Shown piece after piece: positions 26,289 to 36,700 of a DNA stretch of 64,000 nt. Source of the stretch: Bradyrhizobium sp. WBAH42 (GTDB lineage Bacteria > Pseudomonadota > Alphaproteobacteria > Rhizobiales > Xanthobacteraceae). The first letter of the stretch is position 1. The number at the start of each line of letters is the position of its first letter. The notes under the pieces are model-generated. The model saw only the letters and a program-made list of their open reading frames with translations. It had not been told where the DNA came from and ran no database searches. The translations under genes were made by a program, and so were the position numbers. Location: contig NZ_CP036533.1 in assembly GCF_024585265.1 (NCBI RefSeq), forward strand, positions 6,829,001-6,893,000. Direction: 5' to 3'.

Positions 26289-26936
26289 TCACCAAACATA
26301 GGGGATCACCCTCCAGCGCGAGGCTTCGTAACTCGAATATTCAGGGCAGTTGCGCCGAAGCAGGTCCTCTTCGTAATGAATTCGGCAAATCTGGACGCCG
26401 ATATGCAGGACGAGCAGGATAGCGGTCAGCAGCGACGGGTTTTTCAGCACCACACCCAATACCGCGATTTCTTCCGCAAGGTAGAGCGGGTGCTTGATCC
26501 ACCGATACGGACCCGTTTGCACCACGTTGCGCGCCTGTGGCACCAAGCTGAACGACCTGCCAAGATGCCTGATGGTGACCAGCATCATGATCATGCCGAT
26601 CAACACGCAAGCGGTGGATGCGAGGTTTGGGAGCGCCTGGTCGGTCTTGCCGAAGAGCGCGATCGACCATGGCATGTAAGTGCCGACGAACGCCGCTATT
26701 CTCGGGCGAAGACCTTCCGCCTGCGCCTTTGCCGGCGGCCGCGTGATGGTCAACAGAGCCAGCAGTACGTAGAAGATCGCAAGGCACACACTCGACAGGA
26801 GCGAGGGCCAGGGATCATCGGGCGACGAGCCAATCTTGAAGGCGACGCCAAGTGCCAGCAACATGAACCACATGCCGCCGAACAGCTGCATCGTCCGATC
26901 GTAAGAGGAGGCTTTCGACAGGACAACGGTGCTCAT
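26289..26936 (-). CDS. Isoprenylcysteine carboxyl methyltransferase-like membrane protein
   Basis: 215 residues with about five membrane helices and the ICMT/PEMT C-terminal signature: VVQTGPYRWIKHPLYLAEEI (RHP-type motif with H and P) and HYEEDLLRRNCPEYSSYEA. The family transfers methyl groups from S-adenosylmethionine to membrane substrates. It lies two bases after tadC and before the TadE-like genes, so it is in the pilus operon, an unusual partner. It might modify a pilin or lipid, but this is inference from position only. Confidence 0.78.
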   Translation of the reverse strand: MSTVVLSKASSYDRTMQLFGGMWFMLLALGVAFKIGSSPDDPWPSLLSSVCLAIFYVLLALLTITRPPAKAQAEGLRPRIAAFVGTYMPWSIALFGKTDQALPNLASTACVLIGMIMMLVTIRHLGRSFSLVPQARNVVQTGPYRWIKHPLYLAEEIAVLGVVLKNPSLLTAILLVLHIGVQICRIHYEEDLLRRNCPEYSSYEASRWRVIPYVW

Positions 26937-26938
26937 GG

Positions 26939-27847
26939 CTATTTACCGAAGCTGGCAAATGAACGTACGAGATGCAGAATGGGACTTCCTCCCAAAATGA
27001 CGAACATGGCTGGAAGCAGGAACAGCACCATGGGAATGGTCAGCTTGGCGCCCAGCTTGTGTGCTCTTTCTTCGAGCTTGGTAATACGTTCCCGCCGCAG
27101 GTCGACGGCGATGCTCCGCAGCGCCTGGCCAATCGGCGTCCCGTATTGCAGGCTTTGGGCGAGCATAGTCCCGAATCGGCGCAGCCCATCCGACGTAGCT
27201 CCCAGCTTCTCGAATGCCTCGCTGCGGCTAGGCAGTATCCGCAGATCATCAAGAAGATTCCTCAAAACCCCGGCCATGGAGGGATTGGTCTCATTCATTT
27301 CCTGCGCAACGCGTGCCAGCCCGCTCTCCAGGCCCATTCCCGCTTCGCTGCACACAACCAGCAAATCGATCATATCCGGCGTGCCCAGACGAATGGCCGC
27401 ATCAAACCGCCGCTTCAGCATCGCCAGTATCAACCGCGGTCCCACGATTCCGACCGCCACGCCCATCAGTGTGAAGACAAGCACGTCCAGCAGCGGCTTC
27501 CCCAAGAGCTGAGCGACCCCTCCGGCAATGATCGGGCATAAGAACATGCTGACGGCCTTGACACCGATCCAGGTCGGCAGGGCTCGACGGTGATTGAAAC
27601 CGGATGATTGAAGAATCGCTCGCAGTTGATCCAGATTTTCCTCTGCGTAGAAGCGGCGGTACCGCATCCCAAGCGACGAAAACCAACCGGTCATGTCTTG
27701 GAAGGGCGCTGACCGTCCAGCAACGCCCATCACGGCGTTCGAGACCCGCACGTCCAACGCGCGAATGTGCATTTCGCGGATGATCAACACGCAGCTCGCA
27801 GCACCAGCTGCCAATGCGAGAGCCACCAGACCAAGACCGAGCGTCAT
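26939..27847 (-). CDS. tadC: TadC inner-membrane platform protein
   Basis: Type II secretion F domain protein, about 302 residues, start MTLGLGLVALALAAGAASCV at 27847 overlapping the tadB stop (ATGA). F-domain signatures RFDAAIRLGTPDMIDLLVVC, GMGLESGLARVAQEM and GTPIGQALRSIAVDLRRERI, with helices at both ends. Pairs with TadB in the pilus motor platform. Confidence 0.86.
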   Translation of the reverse strand: MTLGLGLVALALAAGAASCVLIIREMHIRALDVRVSNAVMGVAGRSAPFQDMTGWFSSLGMRYRRFYAEENLDQLRAILQSSGFNHRRALPTWIGVKAVSMFLCPIIAGGVAQLLGKPLLDVLVFTLMGVAVGIVGPRLILAMLKRRFDAAIRLGTPDMIDLLVVCSEAGMGLESGLARVAQEMNETNPSMAGVLRNLLDDLRILPSRSEAFEKLGATSDGLRRFGTMLAQSLQYGTPIGQALRSIAVDLRRERITKLEERAHKLGAKLTIPMVLFLLPAMFVILGGSPILHLVRSFASFGK

Positions 27848-28776
27848 AGTGCCGTTTCCCGTCTGACCATCCAACTTATCACCAAGGCCCCGACAAGCAC
27901 CGAGACCACTGCGTAAGCCAGCAGCTTGTTTCCAACGGGATCAGTGAACAACAGGTCGACCGTTTGCGGATTGGCCGCGTATAGCACCCCGCCCCCAAGC
28001 AAGGGCGAGATCGTCAGCGCCCGCGAGGAAAAGATCACCTCTCCTGCCAGCGCCTTGGCCCGAGCAGCCAGTGCAACACGTTGCCTCACGGTGTCTCCCA
28101 GGTTCTGTAAGGTCTCCGCAAGGCTACCACCCGACTTCAACTGAACTGCAAGGGTCACCGCGAACATCGCATATTCCGCCACCTGCGTTCGCCGATAGAC
28201 ACTTTGGACGGCGTCCTCCGGAGGTCTTCCAAGGTTCACCTCGCTGCATACGATGGCAAACTGCCCAGCTGTTGGTTGCGGCATGTCGCGCGCGAGGGCG
28301 CGAAAAGCTTCGTGCACAGGCAGACCCGATCGAACGGTGCTCGTCACGAGCTGGATCGCATCAGGCAGCTGTCGAAAGAGCTGCCTGGCGAAGCGACGTT
28401 GCTGCCATCCGAAGAGGCCTCGCACGACGACGATGGCGGCAATTGCCGCCGCGACCGACACGTAAAGAATGGAGAATCCCAGCAGGCGATTGGTGTAAAG
28501 GATTGCTGCTGCTGCGATGGCACCGGCAAGCAGCACATAGATTGGATGCCAGGCGTAAGGAATCTCGCGATTGTAATTGGCCACGCGATGGAGCAACAGC
28601 GACGAAGACCCCGCCTCCAACCGGCGAATGGATGGTAGGTTGACTGGATGGGAAGCTGGCAGAGCAACCGCCAGCCGGCGATTGATGCGTCGCTCCCGAG
28701 CATCGAGCCACAGCGAAATGGCTGCCGCGCACATCGCGAGCGCCAGAAAGGACGCGATTACGGACTCCGGCATCAT
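27844..28776 (-). CDS. tadB: TadB inner-membrane platform protein
   Basis: Second F-domain protein, about 310 residues, start MMPESVIASFLALAMCAAAI at 28776 overlapping the tadA stop. Contains QLPDAIQLVTSTVRSGLPVH, VKGGSLAETLQNLG-like LKSGGSLAETLQNLGDTVRQ and C-terminal hydrophobic helices. With TadC it is contacted by the TadA ATPase. Confidence 0.86.
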   Translation of the reverse strand: MMPESVIASFLALAMCAAAISLWLDARERRINRRLAVALPASHPVNLPSIRRLEAGSSSLLLHRVANYNREIPYAWHPIYVLLAGAIAAAAILYTNRLLGFSILYVSVAAAIAAIVVVRGLFGWQQRRFARQLFRQLPDAIQLVTSTVRSGLPVHEAFRALARDMPQPTAGQFAIVCSEVNLGRPPEDAVQSVYRRTQVAEYAMFAVTLAVQLKSGGSLAETLQNLGDTVRQRVALAARAKALAGEVIFSSRALTISPLLGGGVLYAANPQTVDLLFTDPVGNKLLAYAVVSVLVGALVISWMVRRETAL

Positions 28777-30218
28777 ATCTGCCTCATTGCCTCGGCCCAC
28801 GCTCCATCCAGCCCGTAATAGACAAGACGGCTCTTGAATTTCGGAGTTGCAAGGTTGCACCTATAGGTGCCCGATAGACGACCCTGCTCATCCTCCTCCT
28901 TGTATTCGAAGGCTGCGATGTCATTGGTGGTGATCACCTCCCCTTCGAGGCCGATGACCTCACTGATCTGAACGATACGACGTTGCCCGTCCCGCATGCG
29001 TTCGACCTGCACAATGAGATCGAGCGCAGCGACGATCTGCGCTCGAATGGCTCGCGACGGTAGATTGACTTGTCCCATCTGCACCATGTTTTCGATGCGG
29101 GTCAGGGCGTCCCGGGTACTATTGGCGTGGACCGTGGAGATCGAACCGTCATGGCCGGTGTTCATCGCCTGGAGCATGTCGAAAGCTTCCGCGCTGCGGA
29201 CTTCGCCGACCACGATTCGGTCGGGACGCATGCGCAGGGCGTTCACCAGCAGATCGCGTTGCGTCACCTGCCCTGTGCCCTCCAGACTGGGAGGCCGGGT
29301 CTCCAGGCTGATCACGTGCGGCTGCTGAAGCTGCAACTCTGCCGCATCCTCGATCGTTACGATGCGTTCGCTGTGATCGATGAATTGACTCATCGCGTTC
29401 AGGAGCGTCGTCTTGCCGGATCCGGTACCGCCGGAGACCAGAACATTGAGCCGAGACCGGGCGGCGATCTCCAGCAGTTTTCCGATGGCCGCGGTCATTG
29501 AGCCATTTTCGATCAATCCAGCAATGTCCAAACGCCGGGTTGGAAACTTCCTGATGGAGATGCACGGACTATGGATCGCCAGCGGCGGGAGAATGATGTT
29601 GACGCGGCTGCCATCCAGCAGGCGGCAGTCCACCATCGGGCTGGATTCGTCGACGCGCCGGCCAACCTGCGCGGCAATCTTCTGAGCGACGGAGGCGATA
29701 TGATCATTGTCGCGGAATCGCACTGCGATTCGTTCCAGCCTGCCGCTTCGTTCCACGTAGACGTTGCTCGGACCGTTCACCATGATATCGTTGATCGATT
29801 GATCGAGCAGCAGCGGACGAAGCGGCCCGTAGCCCGTCATGTCGTCGGCAATCTCGTCCGCAAGCTGAAGCTGCTCGCGCCCCGACAGCTCGAGCCGCTC
29901 CTGGTTGGCAATTTGATGGATGATTTCCTCGATCTGCCGCCGAAGAACTTCGCGCGAGACAGTTGCGGCCACCGCTGGCTCGATCTGCTCGATGACCCGT
30001 TCACGCAACGAAGCCGGTATCACCGGGTGGTGGATCGGGGGTTCGTCGCGCCTCGGCGCGGATGCGGGCACGTTTGACACGAGTGGAGGCGCGCTCGGCG
30101 CGGATGCAGCAACGTTGGGCATCGACAGAGGCAAGCCTGCCGCAGGACCAGGCAGCCCGGTCCCCAACGCAGCTGCAAAAACGGACGCCTCTTCCTCACG
30201 CCGACCGAACTTTTTCAT
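28773..30218 (-). CDS. tadA: TadA/CpaF secretion ATPase
   Basis: Hexameric ATPase that powers Flp pilus assembly. The start at 30218 (MKKFGRREEEASVFAAAL) overlaps the cpaE stop; a longer upstream frame is discarded. Walker A is VSGGTGSGKTTLLNA at about residue 260, Walker B-like IVGEVRSAEAFDMLQAMNTG, with HDGSISTVHANS carrying the conserved His. N-terminal part: the disordered Ala/Pro-rich leader, then the helical VIEQIEPAVAATVSREVL domain. 481 residues. Confidence 0.9.
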   Translation of the reverse strand: MKKFGRREEEASVFAAALGTGLPGPAAGLPLSMPNVAASAPSAPPLVSNVPASAPRRDEPPIHHPVIPASLRERVIEQIEPAVAATVSREVLRRQIEEIIHQIANQERLELSGREQLQLADEIADDMTGYGPLRPLLLDQSINDIMVNGPSNVYVERSGRLERIAVRFRDNDHIASVAQKIAAQVGRRVDESSPMVDCRLLDGSRVNIILPPLAIHSPCISIRKFPTRRLDIAGLIENGSMTAAIGKLLEIAARSRLNVLVSGGTGSGKTTLLNAMSQFIDHSERIVTIEDAAELQLQQPHVISLETRPPSLEGTGQVTQRDLLVNALRMRPDRIVVGEVRSAEAFDMLQAMNTGHDGSISTVHANSTRDALTRIENMVQMGQVNLPSRAIRAQIVAALDLIVQVERMRDGQRRIVQISEVIGLEGEVITTNDIAAFEYKEEDEQGRLSGTYRCNLATPKFKSRLVYYGLDGAWAEAMRQI

Positions 30219-31420
30219 CCCAGATGTGCTGTGAGCACCCTCCTCCACCAGCTCTTCCGCTCGGCGCCGACACCACTGATCTCCCGTACAATCGGTGCCA
30301 GGTGACGTCGCAACTTCCTGACGTGCTTCAGAGCTGGAATTCCGAGATTGACCGCCTCGGTCATCCCCTTGCCGAGATCGGGAACGACGATGTCCGGCTC
30401 GGCGCCCATCGCCTTGACAACTGCCGCCCTGGGAAGTCCACCGGGACGACCGGCCCGGTTGAGCAAGGTAAAGACCCGATCTTTGCCGGCGATGTTGATG
30501 ACGGCGGTGCGCAGTGCGTGGGCGTTGCGAAGTCCGGTCACCTCGGCTTCGAGCAGCACCATCACGTGACGGGAAAGCGTAATCACCGGATAGATCGATG
30601 GCGGGAACGGGACGGGCACATCGACAACGATGTAGTTGAATCGTTGACGGAGCAGACCCAGCACGTGTCGTACGCCGGCTTCCGTGATTTCGAGCTGCGC
30701 ATCGAGATCCTCGTCGGCCGAGACCAGACAGACCCGCTCGTTGACTTCGATTGCTGCCCGCTCGAGGAACAGCGTGTCCGCCCGCATCGGATTCTCCAGG
30801 GCGATGCGCAGCCCCGGCCCGGGACGGACACCCAACATCACGGCGGCTTCGCCGCCCTGCAGATGAAGGTCAAGCAGCGCCACCTTGGCCTTGGTGGTCT
30901 CGGCAAGCTGCAGCGCCAGATTGATCGCGATGCTCGTGGCACCGGCGCCGCCCTGTGCTCCGCAGATCGAGACCACGTGCCCACCACGATCGATCTGGTT
31001 GGCCGCCGTATCGCCCAGCAGCTTGGGGCGCAGCTGGTCCAGCACCAAATCGCGCGTGAGCGGCCGCGGCAGATACTCGGCCAGGCCGAGCTCCAGAAGC
31101 TCACGGTAGAAGGTGATCTCCCTGTTCTCGCCAATCACAGCTACACGGACATCGGGCGGACAGAGGCCGGCCAGCCTTTCCAGTTCAGTGAAGGGATCAT
31201 CGATGCCGCTGATGTCTGTTACCAGCGCGAACAGGTCTGTGTCGGATTCCAGCATCCGTATCGCATTGCGGATCGTGCCGCGCCTGATCGAGAGGTTGGC
31301 GCCTTCGAGGCCCTTGCGCAAAGCCGCGGCGCTGATCTCGTCGTTTACGAAACAGACGATGCGGTTACGCGTGACGATCGATGTCGATTCTTCGGGCGGA
31401 GCGGCTATGGCAATGTTCAT
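30215..31420 (-). CDS. cpaE: CpaE/TadZ localisation ATPase
   Basis: MinD/ParA-like ATPase with an N-terminal receiver-like domain (IVCFVNDEISAAALRKGLEG; DLFALVTDISGI), typical of CpaE. The P-loop is deviant (ICGAQGGAGATSIAINLALQ), as in TadZ. Its ATG shares a base with the cpaB stop (TGATG). 401 residues. Expected to place the pilus machine at a cell pole. Confidence 0.86.
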   Translation of the reverse strand: MNIAIAAPPEESTSIVTRNRIVCFVNDEISAAALRKGLEGANLSIRRGTIRNAIRMLESDTDLFALVTDISGIDDPFTELERLAGLCPPDVRVAVIGENREITFYRELLELGLAEYLPRPLTRDLVLDQLRPKLLGDTAANQIDRGGHVVSICGAQGGAGATSIAINLALQLAETTKAKVALLDLHLQGGEAAVMLGVRPGPGLRIALENPMRADTLFLERAAIEVNERVCLVSADEDLDAQLEITEAGVRHVLGLLRQRFNYIVVDVPVPFPPSIYPVITLSRHVMVLLEAEVTGLRNAHALRTAVINIAGKDRVFTLLNRAGRPGGLPRAAVVKAMGAEPDIVVPDLGKGMTEAVNLGIPALKHVRKLRRHLAPIVREISGVGAERKSWWRRVLTAHLG

Positions 31421-32385
31421 CAACGTTTCTCCGAAAACCTGTTGGCATAAGCTTCGGCCGTTGCGGTCTGGTGCACAACTTCCGAGGCCCCCTCGCAGCT
31501 GACGAGAGCGTCCTCGTCTTGCTTTCTGACCGTATATTGCTTGGTCTCGCCGCCCGAATGAATGACGACTGCCGTTCTCTGACGTGCGATCGCGTACTGA
31601 CGAGCAAGTTCCGGGGACACATCACAGCTTGACATCGCGCCAGTGTCGGCCTTGTCCCATTGATCGACTGCTGCACGTACGGCCAGAGACAGTGTTCCGA
31701 GCTGCTTTGCGACGGTGACTTTCTTGACCTGCTCCTGCGCAAGCTCCAGGGACACGGTTTGCGTTTGCTTGCCTGCCATTCCGCCAATTGGTCGTGCACC
31801 CTGCACGATCTCCTGGTCGATCGCGATCACTCGAACGTTGCGCAGAACGGTCTCGCTGAGGGCTCGACGTGCGGTGTCGACCTTCTCGAATACCTGGGTC
31901 AATACGACATCCACATGATCACCCGGCCTGATCAGGCCGGAGACGCCCGCCTCCTCGTCAACCTTGATGCTGATGGCACGGCTGTCCGGTGCCAGGACGC
32001 TGGCCAGGAAGCCTCGATCCCGCGGACGCAGAATGTCCTGCAACGTCACGGGACTGCCTGCTTCAACGAACCTGCGGATCAGAGAACCGGGAAGTCCGGC
32101 CTTGGACTCGGGCGTTTCAAGGATCGCGCCCTGAGGAATGCGCTCCGGTGGCACCGATCGCACCGTGAAATCTTCTTCGCGAGCCAAAGTTCCCTTCGGC
32201 AAGGAACGCGCCGCGACGAAGTATCCGGCGGTCGTCGCCGGTGCCGGTGCCGGGGCCGTCTCCGTGACTTGCACCGGGGCCGGAGCGGGCGCCTTCGGCA
32301 GGTTCATGTTATAGGCAATAAGCCCGAACGCCGTGGTTGCGAGCAGAAGCACCATGATGATCGACAGACGCAACGCGGATGACAT
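31420..32385 (-). CDS. cpaB: CpaB/RcpC periplasmic pilus assembly protein
   Basis: 321 residues. N-terminal anchor (LSIIMVLLLATTAFGLIAY), then a Pro/Ala-rich spacer and the SAF domain (VAARSLPKGTLAREEDFTVR; VDEEAGVSGLIRPGDHVDVV), which is the family mark. Acts on the periplasmic side with the CpaC secretin. Ends in the cpaE start. Confidence 0.87.
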   Translation of the reverse strand: MSSALRLSIIMVLLLATTAFGLIAYNMNLPKAPAPAPVQVTETAPAPAPATTAGYFVAARSLPKGTLAREEDFTVRSVPPERIPQGAILETPESKAGLPGSLIRRFVEAGSPVTLQDILRPRDRGFLASVLAPDSRAISIKVDEEAGVSGLIRPGDHVDVVLTQVFEKVDTARRALSETVLRNVRVIAIDQEIVQGARPIGGMAGKQTQTVSLELAQEQVKKVTVAKQLGTLSLAVRAAVDQWDKADTGAMSSCDVSPELARQYAIARQRTAVVIHSGGETKQYTVRKQDEDALVSCEGASEVVHQTATAEAYANRFSEKR

Positions 32386-32386
32386 C

Positions 32387-32893
32387 TCACAATCCTTTGC
32401 TCAAAATCGTCCAGATACCCCCGCACGCTATTGCAACTCCGTAGGGCAGCGGGGCGTGTCGCAAATGACGCCAACGTTCGATCGCGTAGACCCGGCGCGG
32501 GAGTGACGATCTGGCGGGTGCCAGTTTGGGATGAGGCAGGTGGCGCATCATCAGATGCACCAGGGCAAGAACGCCGCCGGCCAGCGCAGTTATGGTCAGG
32601 AGCTGAATCTGGCCGGTCACTGGAAACCCGATCGCCAGCGCAGTCAGCAATTTGACATCGCCGCCGCCAATCCCTCCGCGCGCGTAGAGGACGAACAGCA
32701 GCAGGAAGAGAATCGCGGCCGATATCAGCGACTCGGCAACTTGCATGGGATTGGGCAATTGACTGGCGATCCCGAGCGCCGCCAGCGCCAGACACATTTC
32801 GTTTCGGATCAGGCGCGTCGCGACGTCGATCGTTGCGACGTAGAGCAACAACAGGATTTCCAGTATCGAGGCGACGTATGAAACCCAAGTCAT
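32387..32893 (-). CDS. cpaA: CpaA/TadV prepilin peptidase
   Basis: Polytopic aspartic protease of 168 residues that cleaves and processes the Flp leader peptides. Motif ARGGIGGGDVKLLTALAIG contains the GxGD active-site Asp; the first catalytic Asp is in VATIDVATRLIRNEM. One base separates it from cpaB. It lies 105 bp after flp. Confidence 0.87.
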   Translation of the reverse strand: MTWVSYVASILEILLLLYVATIDVATRLIRNEMCLALAALGIASQLPNPMQVAESLISAAILFLLLFVLYARGGIGGGDVKLLTALAIGFPVTGQIQLLTITALAGGVLALVHLMMRHLPHPKLAPARSSLPRRVYAIERWRHLRHAPLPYGVAIACGGIWTILSKGL

Positions 32894-32998
32894 GAAAATG
32901 CATGCCTCAAAGAGGTGGAAGGCACACTAGGAACGCAGGAAGGAACATTCGAGAGGGGGACACATTCCGATGCCCCCCTCTGGTGTCAAATGGCCGCT

Positions 32999-33214
32999 TC
33001 AGCCAGCGATCGCGGTGGCGAAGGCGGTGGTGATAGCGGTGATCCCGGTCGTCAGGGCGGCCCCGATTTGGCCACCAGCTCCACCGCCGAACACGGCACC
33101 TACTGCGCCAACGATGCAAACCGCGACGATGATGTATTCGAATGACACCACGCCGTCCTGGTCCGTCCGCAGACGCTTCAACGCTTCCTTGGTCTCGATG
33201 AAATGATGCAACAT
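32999..33214 (-). CDS. flp: Flp-type pilin
   Basis: Major pilin subunit of 71 residues. Leader MLHHFIETKEALKRLRTDQDG, then VVSFEYIIVAVCIVGAVGAV, with Gly at the cleavage site, E+5 and Y+6 as in Flp pilins. It starts at ATG 33214 with GAAGGG upstream; a TTG seven codons earlier is less likely. First gene of the cluster, with AT-rich DNA upstream that should hold the main promoter. Confidence 0.85.
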   Translation of the reverse strand: MLHHFIETKEALKRLRTDQDGVVSFEYIIVAVCIVGAVGAVFGGGAGGQIGAALTTGITAITTAFATAIAG

Positions 33215-33732
33215 AGGAGGAAACCCTTCTTTCAAGATGAATTTACAGACAGCTCGGCAACTTCAGCGGCTGCGGATTTATTTCCGGCCCCGCCAGCGGT
33301 AAACTATCCATTAAATATTTATTATCGTCAACATTTAATGTATTAATGTCTGATTTGAATAACCATCGCAAAACGAGCCCGTCACGACCATCCAGGAGAC
33401 GACAAAAACGTCGTAATACAAAGACGATAGCTAACCTAACAATCGAATCCCGGGCAGAGCACTGGCTGGTGTCGGCAAAGAACCACCGGATTATTACGGA
33501 TGAGCATCGCTATAATAACATTAATTGACGCTGCGCCCGCTCGGCACGCATGAAGCAACTTTCACGACGTGCGAAAAGTCGCAACTGGCGCGGGATTCGC
33601 TCAAGCCCAGCGAGATGCCGGCTACTCAGAAACGGCGGGATGCACCAGGGCAGTCGGCAAGGCGTTAGGATATCCAGGCGAACCAGGTACCGACTTTGCA
33701 GTCGGCACCCTTAGCCATTTCCCCGCTACGCG
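33215..33732. other. AT-rich intergenic region upstream of flp
   Basis: Markedly AT-richer than its neighbours, especially 33300-33350 (repeats such as TTAAATATTTATTA). Likely carries the flp promoter and separates two minus-strand units. A 60-codon basic plus-strand frame (33346-33528) has no ribosome site and is not called. Confidence 0.55.
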
Positions 33733-36700
33733 TCAGACGAGATCCGCGTGGTAGCTGATAAGCGTTCCCATGTTCTTATCTGCCTCAGCCTGGAAGCTCG
33801 CGGGATCGTACTGGCCCAGCAAGCTGATATTGGCGGTATGAACGCCGTCAGTCACCGAAAGGATTCCGCCAGTGCCGGCCTGATTTGCGACATAACTTGT
33901 AGTCGTGCCGTCCCCGAATGCGACGTCGAGCAGATCCAGCTGGTCATCTTCGTTGAACCCGGACACGACGCCGCTGAAGTCGAAGGAGTCATGGAGCACG
34001 ATTGTCCCGGTGGCCGCGGCATCAAGCGCAACATGCGCAGATGAAGCTGCTCCGAATTCGATCGTAGCCACGCCATCCATCAGGGCGGTGCCGCTGCCGC
34101 TTACGGTGCCATTGAGAGTGATGTTGGCGCCATGCGCCCACAGCAGCCCCGAATTGTCCACGTTGCTGTCGATGACCAGACCGCCGCTGCCGCTGGCAGC
34201 AATCGTTCCGGAATTGACGATGATGTTGCTACCGGTGTCAATCTCGAGCGCGTTGGTGCCCGTGGCGTTGATTGTACCTTGGTTGACAAGGCGCAATGTC
34301 CCCTCGCCAAGCTGTCCGGCTCCCGAAATGGTGTTATCGATGTTGGTCAGCGTGACGTCGGAAACAGCTCCACTGATAGTATTCTCGCTATTGTCGGACA
34401 ACAGCACCTGACCGCCACCTTCAAGCAGAATGCCGTGCCCGACAAGTTGGAGGTCGGTCTCCGCGCCGGTCGCGTTCAACGAGATCGTGCCCGTATTGTG
34501 GATGTTACCGGACCAAGGCAGCATTGCGCCGTTGCCGATCATCATTGTGGCGGCGTTGTCGACTGTGGGCTCAAAGTCGAACACGAAGTCGTCCGCTGCG
34601 AGCGAGGCGGCATCGATGCCATTCAAGGTGATCGTTTGACCATCGGCCAGCGTAATGACGGCATCACCGTCATCGTCGCTAGACAGTTGCGTCTGGACGT
34701 CGGCGAACGTCTTGAAGCCGGCGTAGCCGATCAGATCGATCTGATCATGCGCAATGTCGAAATTATAGATGACGTCGTGGCCGATCGGCCGAGAGAATAC
34801 AAGTAGATCGCTGCCACCTGACGCTGTGAGATAGTCATCGCCGGAAATGGCGATGATGGGGGAGCCCGTTGCAAAAGCTTCAACATTGTCGGCGAATGTC
34901 TCGATGACAGCCGAGCCGTCCGGCTGCATCCAAGTCACGGTCACGTCGAGGTGCAAAGCTCCGACGAAACTGATTGGCGATGTCACCATTAGCGAGCTGA
35001 CGTCGGTCGTCTCGATCGTCCACTTGCCATCGCCGAGCAGCGTCCCACCATTCAGCGTCCAGCCGGCGGGCATGCTGGCGACAGTGACCGTGGCGAGTTG
35101 CCCCTCGTTGGCCGGCGAGTTGGTCAGACCCAGATTGATGGGCTGCCCCGATACGCCCGCAGGAGCAAGCGCCGTTCCAAACGCAAAGTCCGCCGCGCTG
35201 AAGGTACCGGTTATGCTGGCCAGAGTGGTCAGATTGTCCAAATCTGCGACGAGTATCGCGCCGCCGGCCACGCTCGGATTGGGATCGTAGTAGACCTGCG
35301 CGTGGCCGACTGTCGAATTGTGGAATACGAACAGGGCTCCTGTCGTGATATTCGAGTAACCGTTGATCGTTGATTGAACTGTCGCTGTCGTCACGGATGC
35401 GTCTGTTTTGATGCCGACTTCGGTGTTGGCGAGATTTATCGCAGCGTTGTTGCCCGTTCTGACGTTTTCAACACTTGTATCGACATCACCAATGACGAAA
35501 CGCCCGGCGGTTACCGTGAATTCGAGCTTGTCCCCTGAGGTGCTGAAGTCGGTGATGTGGTCACCGGCGTCGGTGACACGGAGATAGGCGAATGTATCGT
35601 TTCCACCACCACCAGTCAGCGCATCTGCGCCACCACCACCCACGATCCGATCCGCACCAGTACCTGCGCCACCGTTGATCGTGTCGTTACTGGAACCGCC
35701 CTTGAGGGTATCATCACCGCCGTTTCCCGAACTGCCCATGATGACAAACGATCCAGACGTGACTGCGCTGGCGTCTACGACCAGGTCGCCGTTACCAGTG
35801 ATGCCAGATCCATCGATTGTGAGCGTTCCTCCGTTTTGGAATGTCGAAAGGAACGTCAAGGCGTCAGTGTGATTTCCGTTGTTGCTGTCACTCAGACTTA
35901 TTGTCTCGAAATTTGTCAGCCCAATGCTTCCAGCACCATCGCCGAAGGTGAATGGCCCCAAACCGCCGCCACTGACTGCGAGAGTGTCCGTACCGCCTCC
36001 CCCAGTCAGCATGTCACCGTTGTTTAGCGTTAGGGGAGATTGCGTGCCGGTCACAGTATTGGTGCCCGATGCATAGATGACCGTATCGGTGCCGGTCGTG
36101 AGAGCGAAGGGGCTGGGGCTCGTGACCGAAATGGTCACGGTATCGACATCGGTCAATGCACCACCCGCTCCGGTGTGGCCATTGTCGCTCGTTGTCATCG
36201 TCAGAGTGCTCGTTCCGGCAAAGTTCGGTGTCGGAACGTAGCTGACCGTCGAGGCCAGGGTGGAATTGATCGCGCTGACTGTTCCGGTCAGCGTCACCGT
36301 GGACGTTCCGCTGCCGCTGATCCCTGCGGCACCTCCCGAAACGGTCAAGGTGCCGTCGGTTACGGACAACGTGATCGTTTCAGTGGCGCCGTCCGAGTCG
36401 GCATCGAAGATGCTAAGTCCAGTGATCGCCTTTGTCGTGTTGACGTTTGTCGTCTGTGCTCCCGGAACCGTATTCACCGGCGCGTCGTTGACCGGGATGA
36501 CGGTGACTGTCGAGGTCACGATATTGCTGGCGTGGCTGACCGTCTGGCCGTCGTCAACCTGGTAGCTGATGGTGCGGGTCGCGCCCGACGGATTGTCACC
36601 GGAGTTCGAATATGTCACGGAGCGGAGAGCCGCCTGGTAGTTCGCCACACTCGACGAACCCGTCAGGGTCAGCACCCCGGTGCTGGCGTTATAGCTGCCG

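Noticed and set aside
33346..33528. 60-codon basic protein upstream of flp
   Set aside because: No ribosome site, AT-rich promoter-like DNA and no family.
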